Assembly: GCA_035518635.1 (NCBI GenBank)
Contig: DATIXI010000041.1
Coordinates: forward strand, 28,293 to 92,292
From: AC-32 sp035518635
GTDB lineage: Bacteria; Actinomycetota; Thermoleophilia; Gaiellales; Gaiellaceae
Length of the DNA: 64,000 bases
Direction: 5' to 3'
The notes under the pieces are model-generated. The model was given only the letters and a program-made list of their open reading frames with translations, ran no database searches and was not told the DNA's origin. This document shows, piece by piece, positions 39,719-48,431 of this stretch; positions within the stretch are counted from its first letter, which is position 1; every line of letters starts with the position of its first letter. The position numbers and the translations under genes were made by a program.

Positions 39719-40741
39719 TCAGCCGATCGTCCAGGTGTCGCCGGAATGCAGGAGCTCCACGAGGTCGCCCTCACCCTGCTCGCTCCGTGCGTGCTCGAGC
39801 TGCTCCTCCATCAGGCGATCGTAGGCCGGGCGCTCGATGTCGCGGAACACGCCGAGCGGGGTCGGCCCGTGCGGCGTGTGCGAGAGCCGCGCGAGCGCCG
39901 AGGCCAGGCTCGGCGACTCGTGGTGCTCGTCGTGGCCCATCAGCGCGTCCTCGCCGACCTCGGCGACGTCGACCAGCTCGGCCGAGCCGTCCGGGCGCAG
40001 GCGCACCCCGCGCTCTCCTTCCTCGCCGAACCGGATCGGCCTGCCGTGCTCGAGCAGGATCCGGTTCTCCTTGTGGTCGCGCACGCTGTCGAACGCCCCA
40101 TCGTTGTAGACGTTGCAGTTCTGGTAGATCTCGACGAAGGCGACGCCCTGGTGCGCGTGCGCCCGCCTCAGCATCTCGGTCAGATGCACGCGGTCGGTGT
40201 CGATCGAGCGCGCGACGAACGTCGCCTCCGCGCCGAGAGCGAGCGCGACCGGGTTGAACGGCCAGTCGAGCGAGCCCATCGGCGTCGTCTTGTTGACCGT
40301 GCCGAGCGGCGTCGTCGGCGAGTACTGGCCCTTCGTGAGCCCGTAGATCTGGTTGTTGAAGAGCAGGATCTTCACGTTCACGTTGCGGCGCAACGCGTGG
40401 ATCAGGTGGTTGCCGCCAATGGAGAGCGCGTCGCCGTCGCCGGTCACGACCCACACCGAGAGGTCAGGCCTCGAGAGCGCGAGCCCGGTCGCGATCGCCG
40501 GCGCACGGCCGTGGATCGAGTGCATCCCGTACGTCTGCATGTAGTACGGGAAGCGCGCCGCGCAGCCGATCCCGGAGATGAACACGATCCGCTCCCGCGG
40601 GATGCCCAGCTCGGGCATGAACTTCTGCACCGCGGCGAGGATCGCGTAGTCCCCGCAGCCCGGACACCAGCGCACCTCCTGGTCGGAGGTGAAGTCCTTC
40701 GCGGTCAGGCCGGGCTTGCCCTTGCCGTTGCCTTCGCTCAC
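39719..40741 (-). CDS. korB: 2-oxoacid:ferredoxin oxidoreductase, beta subunit
   Basis: 340 aa. RWCPGCGDYAI supplies part of the Fe-S ligand set. TPP-binding motif: VVTGDGDALSIGGNHLIHALRRN then LFNNQIYGLTKGQYSPTT. It pairs with the alpha/gamma subunit and oxidatively decarboxylates 2-oxoglutarate (or another 2-oxoacid) to the acyl-CoA with reduction of ferredoxin, an alternative to the TCA 2-oxoglutarate dehydrogenase. GTG overlaps the korA stop by 4 nt. The substrate specificity is by family resemblance. Confidence 0.93.
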   Translation of the reverse strand: MSEGNGKGKPGLTAKDFTSDQEVRWCPGCGDYAILAAVQKFMPELGIPRERIVFISGIGCAARFPYYMQTYGMHSIHGRAPAIATGLALSRPDLSVWVVTGDGDALSIGGNHLIHALRRNVNVKILLFNNQIYGLTKGQYSPTTPLGTVNKTTPMGSLDWPFNPVALALGAEATFVARSIDTDRVHLTEMLRRAHAHQGVAFVEIYQNCNVYNDGAFDSVRDHKENRILLEHGRPIRFGEEGERGVRLRPDGSAELVDVAEVGEDALMGHDEHHESPSLASALARLSHTPHGPTPLGVFRDIERPAYDRLMEEQLEHARSEQGEGDLVELLHSGDTWTIG

Positions 40742-42573
40742 AGCATCGCCTCGATTCCTTCTGCGATCTCGCCGGCCCGGAGAGGCAGGCCGCGGACGCG
40801 GTTGTAGCCCACCGCGTCGACCAGGAACTCGGCGCGCACGAGCTTGAGCAGCTGCCCGAGGTTCATCTCGGGCACGAGCACCCGGGCGTAGGCGCGCAGC
40901 ACCTCGCCCGTGTTGCGCGGGAACGGGTTCAGGTGCGTGAGGTGCGCCTGGGCGACGTTTCCGCCCTCGCGTCGGACGCGCCGCACCGCCGCCGTGATCG
41001 GCCCGTACGTCCCGCCCCAGCCGAGCACGAGCAGCTCGGCTCCGTCCGGGTCGTCGACCTCGAGCTCGGGGATGTCGGCCGCGATCCCCGCGACCTTCTG
41101 CGCGCGGAGCCTGACCATCAGGTCGTGGTTGTCGGGGTCGTACGAGACGTTGCCGGTCTCGTCCTGCTTCTCGAGCCCGCCGATCCGGTGCTCGAGGCCG
41201 GGTGTGCCCGGGACGGCCCAGTCGCGGGCGAGCGTGTCCGGATCGCGCACGTAGGGGAGGAACTCGCCGCCGCGGTTCGGCTTCGTCGCGAACTCGACGC
41301 CGATCTCGGGCAGCGACGCGACGTCCGGCAGCACCCAGGGCTCGGAGCCGTTCGCGAGGTAGGCATCCGAGAGCAGGTAGACGGGCGTCCGGTACTTGAG
41401 CGCGATCCGCGCAGCCTCGAGCGCCGCGTCGAAGCAGCCGCCCGGGGTGGACGCCGCGACGACAGGCACCGGCGACTCGGCGTTGCGGCCGAACAGGACC
41501 ATCAGCAGGTCGGCCTGCTCCGGCTTCGTCGGCATCCCGGTCGACGGGCCCGCGCGCTGGATGTCGAGGATCAGGAGCGGCAGCTCGAGCGTGACCGCGA
41601 GCCCGACCGTCTCCGCCTTGAGCACGACACCCGGGCCGCTCGACGTGCAGACGCCAAGGGCGCCGCCGAAGCTCGCGCCGAGCGCGGCGCCCACGGCCGC
41701 GATCTCGTCCTCGGCCTGGAACGTGCGGACACCGAAGCGCTTGTGGCGCGAGAGGTGCTCGAGGATCTCAGAGGCGGGCGTGATCGGGTACGCGCCGAGG
41801 AAGAGCGGCAGCCCGCTCTTCACGCTCGCCGCGATCAGCCCGAGGCCGAGCGCCTGGTTCCCGGTGATGTTGCGGTAGGTGCCGGGCGGGAGCCTGGCCG
41901 GCGCGACCTCGTACGAGACGACGAAGTCCTCGGAGGTCTCGCCGTAGGCCCAGCCAGCCTTGAACGCCTTGACATTGGCCTCGGCGATCGTCGGCTTCGA
42001 GGCGAACTTGCGCTCGATGAACTCGACCGTGTTCTCGGTCGGCCTGTGGTAGAGCCACGACATCAGGCCGAGGGCGAACATGTTCTTCGAGCGCTCCGCC
42101 TCGCGCTTGCTCACGTCCACGTCGTTGAGCGCCTCGAGCGTCAGCGTCGTGAGCGGCACCTCGTGCACGTGGTAGCCCTCGAGCGAGCCGTCCACGAGCG
42201 GGTTCGTCTCGTAGCCGGCCTTGTCGAGGTTGCGCTCGGTGAACGCGTCGCGGTTGACGATCAGCGTGCCGCGCCGCTCGAGGTCGCGGAGGTTCGTCTT
42301 CAGCGCCGCCGGGTTCATCGCGACGAGCACGTCGGGCCGGTCGCCGGGCGTGAGGATGTCGTGGTCGGCGAAGTGGAGCTGGAAGCCGGACACGCCTGGA
42401 AGCGAGCCGGCGGGCGCACGGATCTCGGCGGGGAAGTCCGGGAGCGTCGAGAGGTCGTTGCCGACGAGCGCGGTCTCGCTCGTGAACTGACCTCCGGTCA
42501 GCTGCATCCCGTCGCCGGAGTCCCCTGCGAAGCGGATCGTGACCTGCTCGAGCTGCTCGACCTGCTTGGCCAT
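40738..42573 (-). CDS. korA: 2-oxoacid:ferredoxin oxidoreductase, fused gamma-alpha subunit
   Basis: 611 aa. The gamma domain comes first (RFAGDSGDGMQLTGGQF, residues 11-27), fused to the alpha domain (YPITPASEILEHLSRH; EDEIAAVGAALGASFGGA; CTSSGPGVVLKAETVGLAV; LDIQRAGPSTGMPTKPEQAD). The single-chain gamma-alpha order is the mycobacterial/actinobacterial KorA arrangement. Together with KorB it forms a ferredoxin-dependent oxidoreductase. Start ATG 42573, possibly from a TACGGT -10 about 11 nt upstream. Confidence 0.95.
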   Translation of the reverse strand: MAKQVEQLEQVTIRFAGDSGDGMQLTGGQFTSETALVGNDLSTLPDFPAEIRAPAGSLPGVSGFQLHFADHDILTPGDRPDVLVAMNPAALKTNLRDLERRGTLIVNRDAFTERNLDKAGYETNPLVDGSLEGYHVHEVPLTTLTLEALNDVDVSKREAERSKNMFALGLMSWLYHRPTENTVEFIERKFASKPTIAEANVKAFKAGWAYGETSEDFVVSYEVAPARLPPGTYRNITGNQALGLGLIAASVKSGLPLFLGAYPITPASEILEHLSRHKRFGVRTFQAEDEIAAVGAALGASFGGALGVCTSSGPGVVLKAETVGLAVTLELPLLILDIQRAGPSTGMPTKPEQADLLMVLFGRNAESPVPVVAASTPGGCFDAALEAARIALKYRTPVYLLSDAYLANGSEPWVLPDVASLPEIGVEFATKPNRGGEFLPYVRDPDTLARDWAVPGTPGLEHRIGGLEKQDETGNVSYDPDNHDLMVRLRAQKVAGIAADIPELEVDDPDGAELLVLGWGGTYGPITAAVRRVRREGGNVAQAHLTHLNPFPRNTGEVLRAYARVLVPEMNLGQLLKLVRAEFLVDAVGYNRVRGLPLRAGEIAEGIEAML

Positions 42574-42580
42574 CTGCCTG

Positions 42581-42811
42581 TTACACCGTAGCGCGCACGA
42601 CCGTTAGACCCCAGGCCTTACCGGATGTGAACAGCTCGTCGGGATCGACCTCGTCGCGCCAGCCGAGGAAGTGCCGCTCCGGCTCGTCGGCGGTGGAGCC
42701 GTAGACGGCCAGGCGCTCGGAGCGCTTCTGCCGGCTCTCGCCGCGCTCGAGCTCCTCGAGCCGCCGCTCGGCCTCTTCGGCCGCGGGGCCTTCCGCGTAG
42801 CCCTTGGACAT
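42581..42811 (-). CDS. Small charged protein, unknown
   Basis: 76 aa, Glu/Arg-rich N-terminal helix (AEEAERRLEELERGESRQKRSERLAVYG) then STADEPERHFLGWRDEVDPDELF. The ATG overlaps the stop of the VOC gene by 1 nt (TGATG), and korA starts 8 nt downstream, so it is probably in one transcript from VOC toward korAB. No family recognised. Confidence 0.6.
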   Translation of the reverse strand: MSKGYAEGPAAEEAERRLEELERGESRQKRSERLAVYGSTADEPERHFLGWRDEVDPDELFTSGKAWGLTVVRATV

Positions 42812-43395
42812 CAGAGATCGCCCCGAGGTGACTGCGTTCGGGTCGACCGGTCAGTTCCGACTGGCGCACGAACAGAGTCCGCACGCCCTGGGGCCGGCAT
42901 CGCAGGCGACGCCTCGGCGGCCTCGTCGAGCAGCGCCTGGAGGTCGAGTGGCGCGTTGACCATCGCAACGCCCGGGCCGGACTCGGGGCGCGGCCACTCC
43001 TCAGCCGGACGGTCGCGGTAGAGCTCGAGACCGTTGCCGTCCGGGTCGCGCAGGTAAATCGCCTCGGAGACGCCGTGGTCGGTGGCGCCGTCCAGCGGCC
43101 AGCCCGCCTCGACGAGCCGCCGAAGCGCATCGCCGAGCCTCGCGCGGTCCGGATAGCGGATCGCCGCGTGGAACAGGCCCGTCGTGCCCGGCGGAGGCGG
43201 CGGGCCGCCGCGCGATTCCCAGGTATTCAGGCCGATGTGATGGTGGTAGCCCCCCGCCGAGAGGAAGACGGCCTGGTCGCCGTACCGCTGCATGACCTCG
43301 AAGCCGAGGATGTCGCGGTAGAAGGCAATCGCCCGGTCGAGGTCGGCGACCTTCAGGTGGACGTGACCGATGTCGACGCGCGGGTCGATGCTCAC
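42811..43395 (-). CDS. VOC-family dioxygenase/glyoxalase-like protein
   Basis: 194 aa. First half-module HVHLKVADLDRAIAFYRDILGFEVMQRYGDQAVFLSAGGYHHHIGLNTW and second module FHAAIRYPDRARLGDALRRL, with ATDHGVSEAIYLRDPDGNGLELYRDRP ending in the metal-ligand Glu. This is catechol-2,3-dioxygenase/CatE-like; His in GHVHL and HHHIG plus the final Glu can bind Fe or Mn. A Pro/Ala-rich tail of about 40 residues follows. GTG 43395 lies 8 nt after TATCGT. Confidence 0.87.
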   Translation of the reverse strand: MSIDPRVDIGHVHLKVADLDRAIAFYRDILGFEVMQRYGDQAVFLSAGGYHHHIGLNTWESRGGPPPPPGTTGLFHAAIRYPDRARLGDALRRLVEAGWPLDGATDHGVSEAIYLRDPDGNGLELYRDRPAEEWPRPESGPGVAMVNAPLDLQALLDEAAEASPAMPAPGRADSVRAPVGTDRSTRTQSPRGDL

Positions 43396-43403
43396 CAGGA
43401 GCG

Positions 43404-43409
43404 ACGATA
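43404..43409 (-). promoter_or_regulatory. -10 box (TATCGT) of VOC gene
   Basis: TATCGT on the minus strand, 8 nt before GTG 43395, supporting that start over longer in-frame readings. Confidence 0.45.
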
Positions 43410-43468
43410 CCCGGCGCGACCAGGGGCTCGTTGACGGTGTCCGCCTCCGCGGGCAAGATCGGGATCCC

Positions 43469-44350
43469 GTGCCGGCTGGAGATCGCGAAGGGTCGAGCGG
43501 CGTCTCCGACGCTGTCCGGCCGCGTGGGCCGTTCTCGCTGCGGGCCTCGGCCCACCGCGCCGGCGACTCCACGCGCACGCGCGCCGACGGTCCGCTGGTC
43601 GCGGCGCTCACCACGGGCGGCCTCGGCCGCGCCTGGCAGCAGCCGGACGGAACCGTCCAGCTCCGCGCACCGGACGAGCCCGGCCTCGCGGAGCTGCGCT
43701 TCGTGCTCGCGCTCGACGACGACCACTCCGAGTTTCTCGAGTCGTTCCGCGACGACCCGCTCCTACGCCGGGCGCTGCCGGTGCTGCGCGGCCTGCGCCC
43801 GCTTCGGCTCGGGACGGTGACGCACTCGCTGCTCCGGGCGGTCTGCGGCCAGCTGATCCAGGCACGGCTCGCGCGCGAGATCGAGCGCAACGTGATCAGG
43901 GCGGCGATGCCGCAGGTCGGCGGTACGCGGCTCCGCCTGCCGCCCGACCCCGCGGCGCTCGGCCGCTTCTCCCCGGCGGAGCTGCGGCGCCTGGGCCTCG
44001 GCGCCCGCCGCGGGGCGACGCTCGTCCGCCTCTGCCGCTCAGTCGACCTCGAGCGGCTCCGGTCGCTCCCCACCGACGCGGCCGCGGAGCGGCTCGAGCG
44101 CGAGCGGGGGCTCGGGCCGTGGTCTGTCGGTGTCATCTCCCTCGAAGGGCTCGGCCGCTTCGAGCGCGGGCTCGTCGGCGACCTCGGCCTCGTGAAGCTG
44201 TGCTCGGCCCTACGCGGCCGTCGGGTCGAGACGTGGGAGACCGCCGAGCTGCTGGAGCCGTACGGGCGCTGGGCCGGTCTCGCGAGCGTGTACCTGCTCT
44301 CCGCGTTCCCGCGGGGCCTCGTGCCGCTCCCCGCTCGCGTAGCTGCCTAG
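43469..44350 (+). CDS. AlkA-like DNA-3-methyladenine glycosylase
   Basis: About 293 aa; start uncertain (GTG 43469 is used, the sequence before residue 35 is poorly conserved). Helix-hairpin-helix core: LLRAVCGQLIQARLAREIER, then LGLGARRGATLVRLCRS and DAAAERLERERGLGPWSVGVISLEGLGRFERGLVGDLGLVKL. The HhH plus GPD motif with Asp in LVGDLG is the catalytic region of AlkA/Ogg-type enzymes that excise alkylated purines. It lacks an N-terminal Ada-type regulator domain. Divergent from VOC. Confidence 0.83.
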   Translation: MPAGDREGSSGVSDAVRPRGPFSLRASAHRAGDSTRTRADGPLVAALTTGGLGRAWQQPDGTVQLRAPDEPGLAELRFVLALDDDHSEFLESFRDDPLLRRALPVLRGLRPLRLGTVTHSLLRAVCGQLIQARLAREIERNVIRAAMPQVGGTRLRLPPDPAALGRFSPAELRRLGLGARRGATLVRLCRSVDLERLRSLPTDAAAERLERERGLGPWSVGVISLEGLGRFERGLVGDLGLVKLCSALRGRRVETWETAELLEPYGRWAGLASVYLLSAFPRGLVPLPARVAA

Positions 44351-44353
44351 ACT
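44348..44353 (+). promoter_or_regulatory. -10 box (TAGACT) of proC
   Basis: TAGACT overlaps the alkA-like stop codon and is 7 nt before ATG 44361, suggesting a separate leaderless promoter for proC-pgl. Confidence 0.45.
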
Positions 44354-44360
44354 CCTCGAG

Positions 44361-45176
44361 ATGGCGAGCAAGATCGCAATCCTCGGGACGGGGACGATCG
44401 GCGAGGCCCTGCTGAGCGGCCTCTTGAGCGGTGGCTGGCGCGAGCCGTCGGAGATCGTCGTCACGGTTCGCGACGAGGAGCGGGCGAAGGAACTGGCCGA
44501 GCGCTACGGCGTCGAGGCGACGACCTCGAACCCAGAAGCAATCGTGGGCGCCGCCCTGGTCGTCGTCGCCGTCAAGCCGCAGGACTTCGATGTCCTGCTC
44601 GGCGAGATCGGGGGGTTGCTGACGCCCGAGCAGACCGTGCTGTCGGTCGCGGCGGCGATTCCGACCTCGGCGATCGAGAGCCGCATCGCCCCCGGCGTCC
44701 CGGTCGTCCGCTCCATGCCGAACCGCCCGGCGACCGTCCACGAGGGCGTGGCAGGCGTCTGCCCGGGAGCGCACGCGGACGAGGAGCACTTGAAGCTCGC
44801 AGAGGAGGCGCTCAGCCACGTCGGCGGGGTGGTGCACGTCCCCGAGCGCTACATGGACGCCGTCACGGCGGTGTCGGGCTCGGGCCCCGCGTACTTCGCG
44901 CTTCTCGCCGAGGCGATGATCGAGGCCGGGATCCTGCTCGGCCTCTCGCGCGAGGTCTCGACGCAGCTCGTCGTGCAGACGATGCTCGGCACGGCGCACC
45001 TGCTCCGCGACGAGGACGTCCACCCGGTCGAGCTGCGCGAGCAGGTGACCTCGCCTGGCGGGACGACGATTCGCGCGATCCGCGAGCTCGAGCGCGCCGG
45101 GGTTCGCGCCGCCTTCCTCAACGCGATCCAGGCCGCTGTCGAACGGTCGCAGGAGCTCGCCGCCGGAGAGCAGTGA
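44361..45176 (+). CDS. proC: Pyrroline-5-carboxylate reductase
   Basis: 271 aa, full length. N-terminal Rossmann motif ILGTGTIGEALLSGLL for NAD(P)H; the C-terminal ProC signature VTAVSGSGPAYFALLAEAMIEAG and LVVQTMLGTAHLL, REQVTSPGGTTIRAI are unmistakable. Reduces 1-pyrroline-5-carboxylate to L-proline, last step of proline synthesis. pgl starts inside its stop (GTGA). Confidence 0.97.
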   Translation: MASKIAILGTGTIGEALLSGLLSGGWREPSEIVVTVRDEERAKELAERYGVEATTSNPEAIVGAALVVVAVKPQDFDVLLGEIGGLLTPEQTVLSVAAAIPTSAIESRIAPGVPVVRSMPNRPATVHEGVAGVCPGAHADEEHLKLAEEALSHVGGVVHVPERYMDAVTAVSGSGPAYFALLAEAMIEAGILLGLSREVSTQLVVQTMLGTAHLLRDEDVHPVELREQVTSPGGTTIRAIRELERAGVRAAFLNAIQAAVERSQELAAGEQ

Positions 45177-45862
45177 CGCCCGCAGGCGTCGAGCTGATCC
45201 GCGTCGAGAACGACGAAGAGGCCGCGGCTGTCGTTGCCGCCGAGCTGGCGGCGGCCGCACAGGAGGGGCTGCAGATCGTGCTGACGGGCGGGACCACCCC
45301 CCAGCGGGCCTACGAGCTGGCGGCGGAGCGCGAGCCGAACTGGAGCAAGGCGGGGGTCTGGTGGGGCGACGAGCGCTGCGTTCCGCCCGAGGACCAGCAC
45401 TCGAACTACCGGCTCGCCCGCGAGCGGCTGCTCGACCGGCTCTCGGCCCAGCCGCGAAGGGTCGAGCGCATCCGGGGCGAGCTGGGAGCGGAGGCCGCGG
45501 CCGCGGAGTACGACCGGGCGCTCGACGGCGCGCGGCTCGACCTCGTCCTGCTCGGGATCGGGCCCGACGGTCACGCGGCCTCGCTTTTCCCGGGCGAGCC
45601 GACCCTCGACGAGCGCTCGCGGCGCGCTGTGCCGGCGAAGGCGAAGCTCGAGCCGTTCGTCGACCGGGTGACGATGACGCTGCCGGTTCTGCGCTCCGCT
45701 ACCGAGGTGCTGTTCCTCGTCACCGGGGAAACGAAGGCTGACGCGGTCGAGCGTGCGTTCGGCTTGCCGCCCGGCCCGGCGACGCCCGCGAGCCTGATCC
45801 GCTCCGAGCACGGGCGCACTCGCCTGGTCGCCGATGCCGCGGCGACGGCACGGCTGAGTTGA
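45173..45862 (+). CDS. pgl: 6-phosphogluconolactonase
   Basis: 229 aa. LTGGTTPQRAYELA (phosphate loop), WWGDERCVPPEDQHSNYRLA and LVLLGIGPDGHAASLFPG are the DevB/Pgl signature motifs. Hydrolyses 6-phosphogluconolactone in the oxidative pentose phosphate pathway. Translationally coupled to proC by a 4-nt overlap. zwf and gnd are not in the window. Confidence 0.95.
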   Translation: MTPAGVELIRVENDEEAAAVVAAELAAAAQEGLQIVLTGGTTPQRAYELAAEREPNWSKAGVWWGDERCVPPEDQHSNYRLARERLLDRLSAQPRRVERIRGELGAEAAAAEYDRALDGARLDLVLLGIGPDGHAASLFPGEPTLDERSRRAVPAKAKLEPFVDRVTMTLPVLRSATEVLFLVTGETKADAVERAFGLPPGPATPASLIRSEHGRTRLVADAAATARLS

Positions 45863-45887
45863 CCCAGACGGCGCCGGACCGTATATA
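45859..45887 (+). promoter_or_regulatory. Strong sigma-70-type promoter of ArsR-like gene
   Basis: -35 TTGACC (45859-45864), exactly 17 bp, -10 TATATA (45882-45887). ATG 45898 follows 10 nt later. The best housekeeping-type promoter match in the left two-thirds of the window; it overlaps the pgl stop. Confidence 0.8.
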
Positions 45888-45897
45888 TAGGCGGCGC

Positions 45898-46449
45898 ATG
45901 AGCTCGTCGAACGGCAGCGAGATCCTCGAGGTGCTGGTCCTGGACCGGCCCGAGCAGCTGAAGGCGCTCGGTCATCCGCTGCGCCTGCGGGTGCTCGAGA
46001 CGCTCGGCACGGACTCCGCAGAGGCGCTCACGAACCGCGAGCTCGCGAACAAGCTCAGCGTCGACCCGGGCCACCTCCACTTCCACGTCCGCATGCTCCT
46101 GCGCGCCGGCCTGATCACGCTCGCCGGCACGAACCGCGGGCGAGAGAAGCCCTACCGGGCAGTCGCTCGGACGCTACGGGTCGCACCGGAGCTGCTCGCC
46201 TCGGGGCTGACCAGCGATCTGCGTGCCGCGATGCTCGACGAGGTGCAACGCGGCTGGGACAAGCACAGCGCCGAGGGAACGTTCCGCTCGGCGCAGGTGA
46301 CCGCGCGGATCCGGCCCGAGCGCGCGCTCGAGCTGATCGCCGAGTTCGTCGAGAAGGCCCGGGACGCCGAGGAGGACAGCGCCGACCCGATCGTCATCAC
46401 GGCCGTGCTCCACCCGCCGACGAGCCCGGGCCGGCTAGTCGGGGAGTAG
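45898..46449 (+). CDS. ArsR-like winged-helix regulator with extra C-terminal domain
   Basis: 183 aa. HTH core: LDRPEQLKALGHPLRLRVLETLG, LTNRELANKLSVDPGHLHFHVRMLLRAGLI, and a wing NRGREKPYRAVARTLRVAPE. Positions 95-183 form an additional helical/beta region (RAAMLDEVQRGWDKHSAEG, ALELIAEFVEKARDA) that may bind a ligand. No metal-binding Cys cluster of classical ArsR is present. Start ATG 45898 from the promoter; an in-frame TTG at 45859 lies inside the -35 and is rejected. Confidence 0.85.
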   Translation: MSSSNGSEILEVLVLDRPEQLKALGHPLRLRVLETLGTDSAEALTNRELANKLSVDPGHLHFHVRMLLRAGLITLAGTNRGREKPYRAVARTLRVAPELLASGLTSDLRAAMLDEVQRGWDKHSAEGTFRSAQVTARIRPERALELIAEFVEKARDAEEDSADPIVITAVLHPPTSPGRLVGE

Positions 46450-47130
46450 CGGAGAGCTCAGCTCGGCGTCCATGTCGCGCCGCCGCGCGAGCGCCTGGAG
46501 CACGAGCACGGTGTCGGCGACGGGGATGTCCTCGAGGTACTCCTCGCGCCTCTCGAACGACTCGAGCACCGAATCGGCGGCCTCCGCGTAGCCGAGGACG
46601 TCCTGCGCTGCGATGAAGGCCAGCGCGTCGCCGACGTCGCGGGGGAAGTCGTCACGGATCCGGATCGCGTCTGCGTGCACGCGCGCGTCCACGTCACGGC
46701 CGAGCACGAGCAGCGCGAGCGCGGCCGCGTAGCCTCCGATCGGCGAGTCGGCCTCGGCAGCTCCCGCCTCCAGCGCCCATGCGGCCGCCTGCTCGGCGCC
46801 CGGCCAGTCGTCCGCCAGCACCAGTGCCTTGATCGCGCCGATCGGCCGGCCCCAGCTTCCGGGCGGCGCGTCGTCGAAGCTCTCCCGGTAGCGCTCGGCG
46901 GCGCGGTGGAGCCAGTCGGACGCCTCGTCGCGGCGGCCCTGCATGAGGAGCGCCAGGCCGGCGCCCCCTGCCGCATTGCCGAGCCGGGTCAGCTGGCGCT
47001 GGCGCCCGTCCGGATCGTCGTCCTCGTCCGGCGTCCGGAGCCGCGACTCCCCGTCGAGGTACCGAGCCTCCTCCCGCACGAAGTGCGCGGCCCAGTCCTC
47101 CTCCGGCCCGCCGGCGTCTGGTTTAGGCAC
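46435..47130 (-). CDS. TPR-like helical protein
   Basis: 231 aa from GTG 47130, which has GGAGGTCGGGT upstream. Helix-pair repeats: EEARYLDGESRLR, GLALLMQGRRDEASDWLHRAAERYRESF, IKALVLADDWPGAEQAAAWALEAG and AAQDVLGYAEAADSVLESFERREEYL. This is TPR-like, a protein-interaction scaffold without catalytic motifs. Tail-to-tail overlap of 15 nt with the ArsR-like gene. Confidence 0.7.
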   Translation of the reverse strand: MPKPDAGGPEEDWAAHFVREEARYLDGESRLRTPDEDDDPDGRQRQLTRLGNAAGGAGLALLMQGRRDEASDWLHRAAERYRESFDDAPPGSWGRPIGAIKALVLADDWPGAEQAAAWALEAGAAEADSPIGGYAAALALLVLGRDVDARVHADAIRIRDDFPRDVGDALAFIAAQDVLGYAEAADSVLESFERREEYLEDIPVADTVLVLQALARRRDMDAELSSPLLPD

Positions 47131-47230
47131 ACCCGACCTCCTCCCCACTGCGATCGTATCGAGCAACTGCGCACGGATGGGCTACGGGACCGTGCCGGAT
47201 GTGTGCTGCTTCGTCCACCACGCGATGGAC

Positions 47231-47236
47231 TAGGCT
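47231..47236 (+). promoter_or_regulatory. -10 box (TAGGCT) of thiolase-fadB operon
   Basis: TAGGCT is 7 nt before GTG 47244 and selects this start over in-frame upstream ones; same hexamer and spacing as at 3119 and 12847. Confidence 0.5.
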
Positions 47237-47243
47237 CCTCGGC

Positions 47244-48431
47244 GTGGCGCGTGAGCTGCGCGAAGTCGTGTACGTCGACGGCGTTCGAACCGCATTCGGG
47301 CGCGCCGGGCCGAAAGGAGTGTTCTGGCGGACGCGCGCCGACGACCTCGGCGTGAAGGTCGTCCGGGAGCTGCTCCGGCGAAACCCTCGGCTCGACCGGG
47401 CTCGGATCGACGACGTGATCATGGCGGCGACCGCGCAGGTCGGGGACCAGGGGCTCACCCTCGGCCGCGACGTCGCGCTCCTGGCCGGCTTGCCGCCGTC
47501 CGTCCCGGGCTTTGCAGTCGACCGGATGTGCGCCGGAGCGCTGACGGCCGTCACAGCGGGGGCCGGCGAAATCGCAATGGGCTCGGCAGACGTCGTCCTC
47601 GCGGGCGGCGTCGAGCACATGGGGCACCACCCCATGGGCGAGGACGTCGACTTCAACCCGCGCTTCGTCGCGGAGAGGCTGGTCGATTCATCCGCGGTCA
47701 CGATGGGCGCGACCGCCGAGAACCTCCACGACCGCTTTCCGCAGCTGACAAAGCGGGACTCCGACGCGCTTGCCGTTCGCTCGCAGCACCGGGCGGCCGC
47801 CGCCTGGGAGAACGGGGTGATGCGCGAGACGGTCGTCCCGATGTCCGTCTTCACGGACGATGGGTGGCGCCTCGCCGACCGGGACGAGTTCCTGCGGCCG
47901 GACACGAGCCTCGACGGACTGGCCGACCTGCCCACGCCCTTCCGGCCGGGTGGCCGGGTCACGGCCGGCAACTCCGCCGGGCTGACCGACGGCGCGGCGG
48001 TCGTCCTCTTGGCCTCTGAACAAGCGGCGCACGACCTGGGCCTCGAGCCGCGGATGCGGCTCGTCTCCTACGCATTTGCGGGAGTCGAGCCGGAGCTGAT
48101 GGGGCTCGGCCCGGTCCCGGCGACCGAGAAGGCGGTCGCGCTCGCCGGCCTGAGCGTCGACGACATCGGCCTCTTCGAGCTGAACGAGCCGTTCGCCGTC
48201 CAGGTGCTCACCTGGTGCGAGGCGCTCGGCGTCGCTCCCGAGGACGAGCGGCTCAACCCGTACGGTGGCGCGATCGCGTGCGGGCATCCGCTCGCTGCAA
48301 CGGGGGCGCGCCTGCTGGCGCAGCTGGCCTACGGCTTCCGCGAGCGGCCCGGCGTGCGGTACGGCCTCACCGCCCTGTGCGTCGGGATGGGCATGGGCGC
48401 GGCCGTGATCTGGGAGAACCTCGCTGGCTGA
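47244..48431 (+). CDS. Acetyl-CoA acyltransferase (thiolase)
   Basis: 395 aa. Active-site Cys96 in DRMCAGALTA, GHP motif CGHPLAATGARLL and terminal Cys in ALCVGMGMGAA, with FELNEPFAVQVL between, are complete for a thiolase. It cleaves 3-ketoacyl-CoA to acetyl-CoA plus shortened acyl-CoA in beta-oxidation. The next gene encodes the FadB-type partner and overlaps by 8 nt. Confidence 0.94.
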   Translation: MARELREVVYVDGVRTAFGRAGPKGVFWRTRADDLGVKVVRELLRRNPRLDRARIDDVIMAATAQVGDQGLTLGRDVALLAGLPPSVPGFAVDRMCAGALTAVTAGAGEIAMGSADVVLAGGVEHMGHHPMGEDVDFNPRFVAERLVDSSAVTMGATAENLHDRFPQLTKRDSDALAVRSQHRAAAAWENGVMRETVVPMSVFTDDGWRLADRDEFLRPDTSLDGLADLPTPFRPGGRVTAGNSAGLTDGAAVVLLASEQAAHDLGLEPRMRLVSYAFAGVEPELMGLGPVPATEKAVALAGLSVDDIGLFELNEPFAVQVLTWCEALGVAPEDERLNPYGGAIACGHPLAATGARLLAQLAYGFRERPGVRYGLTALCVGMGMGAAVIWENLAG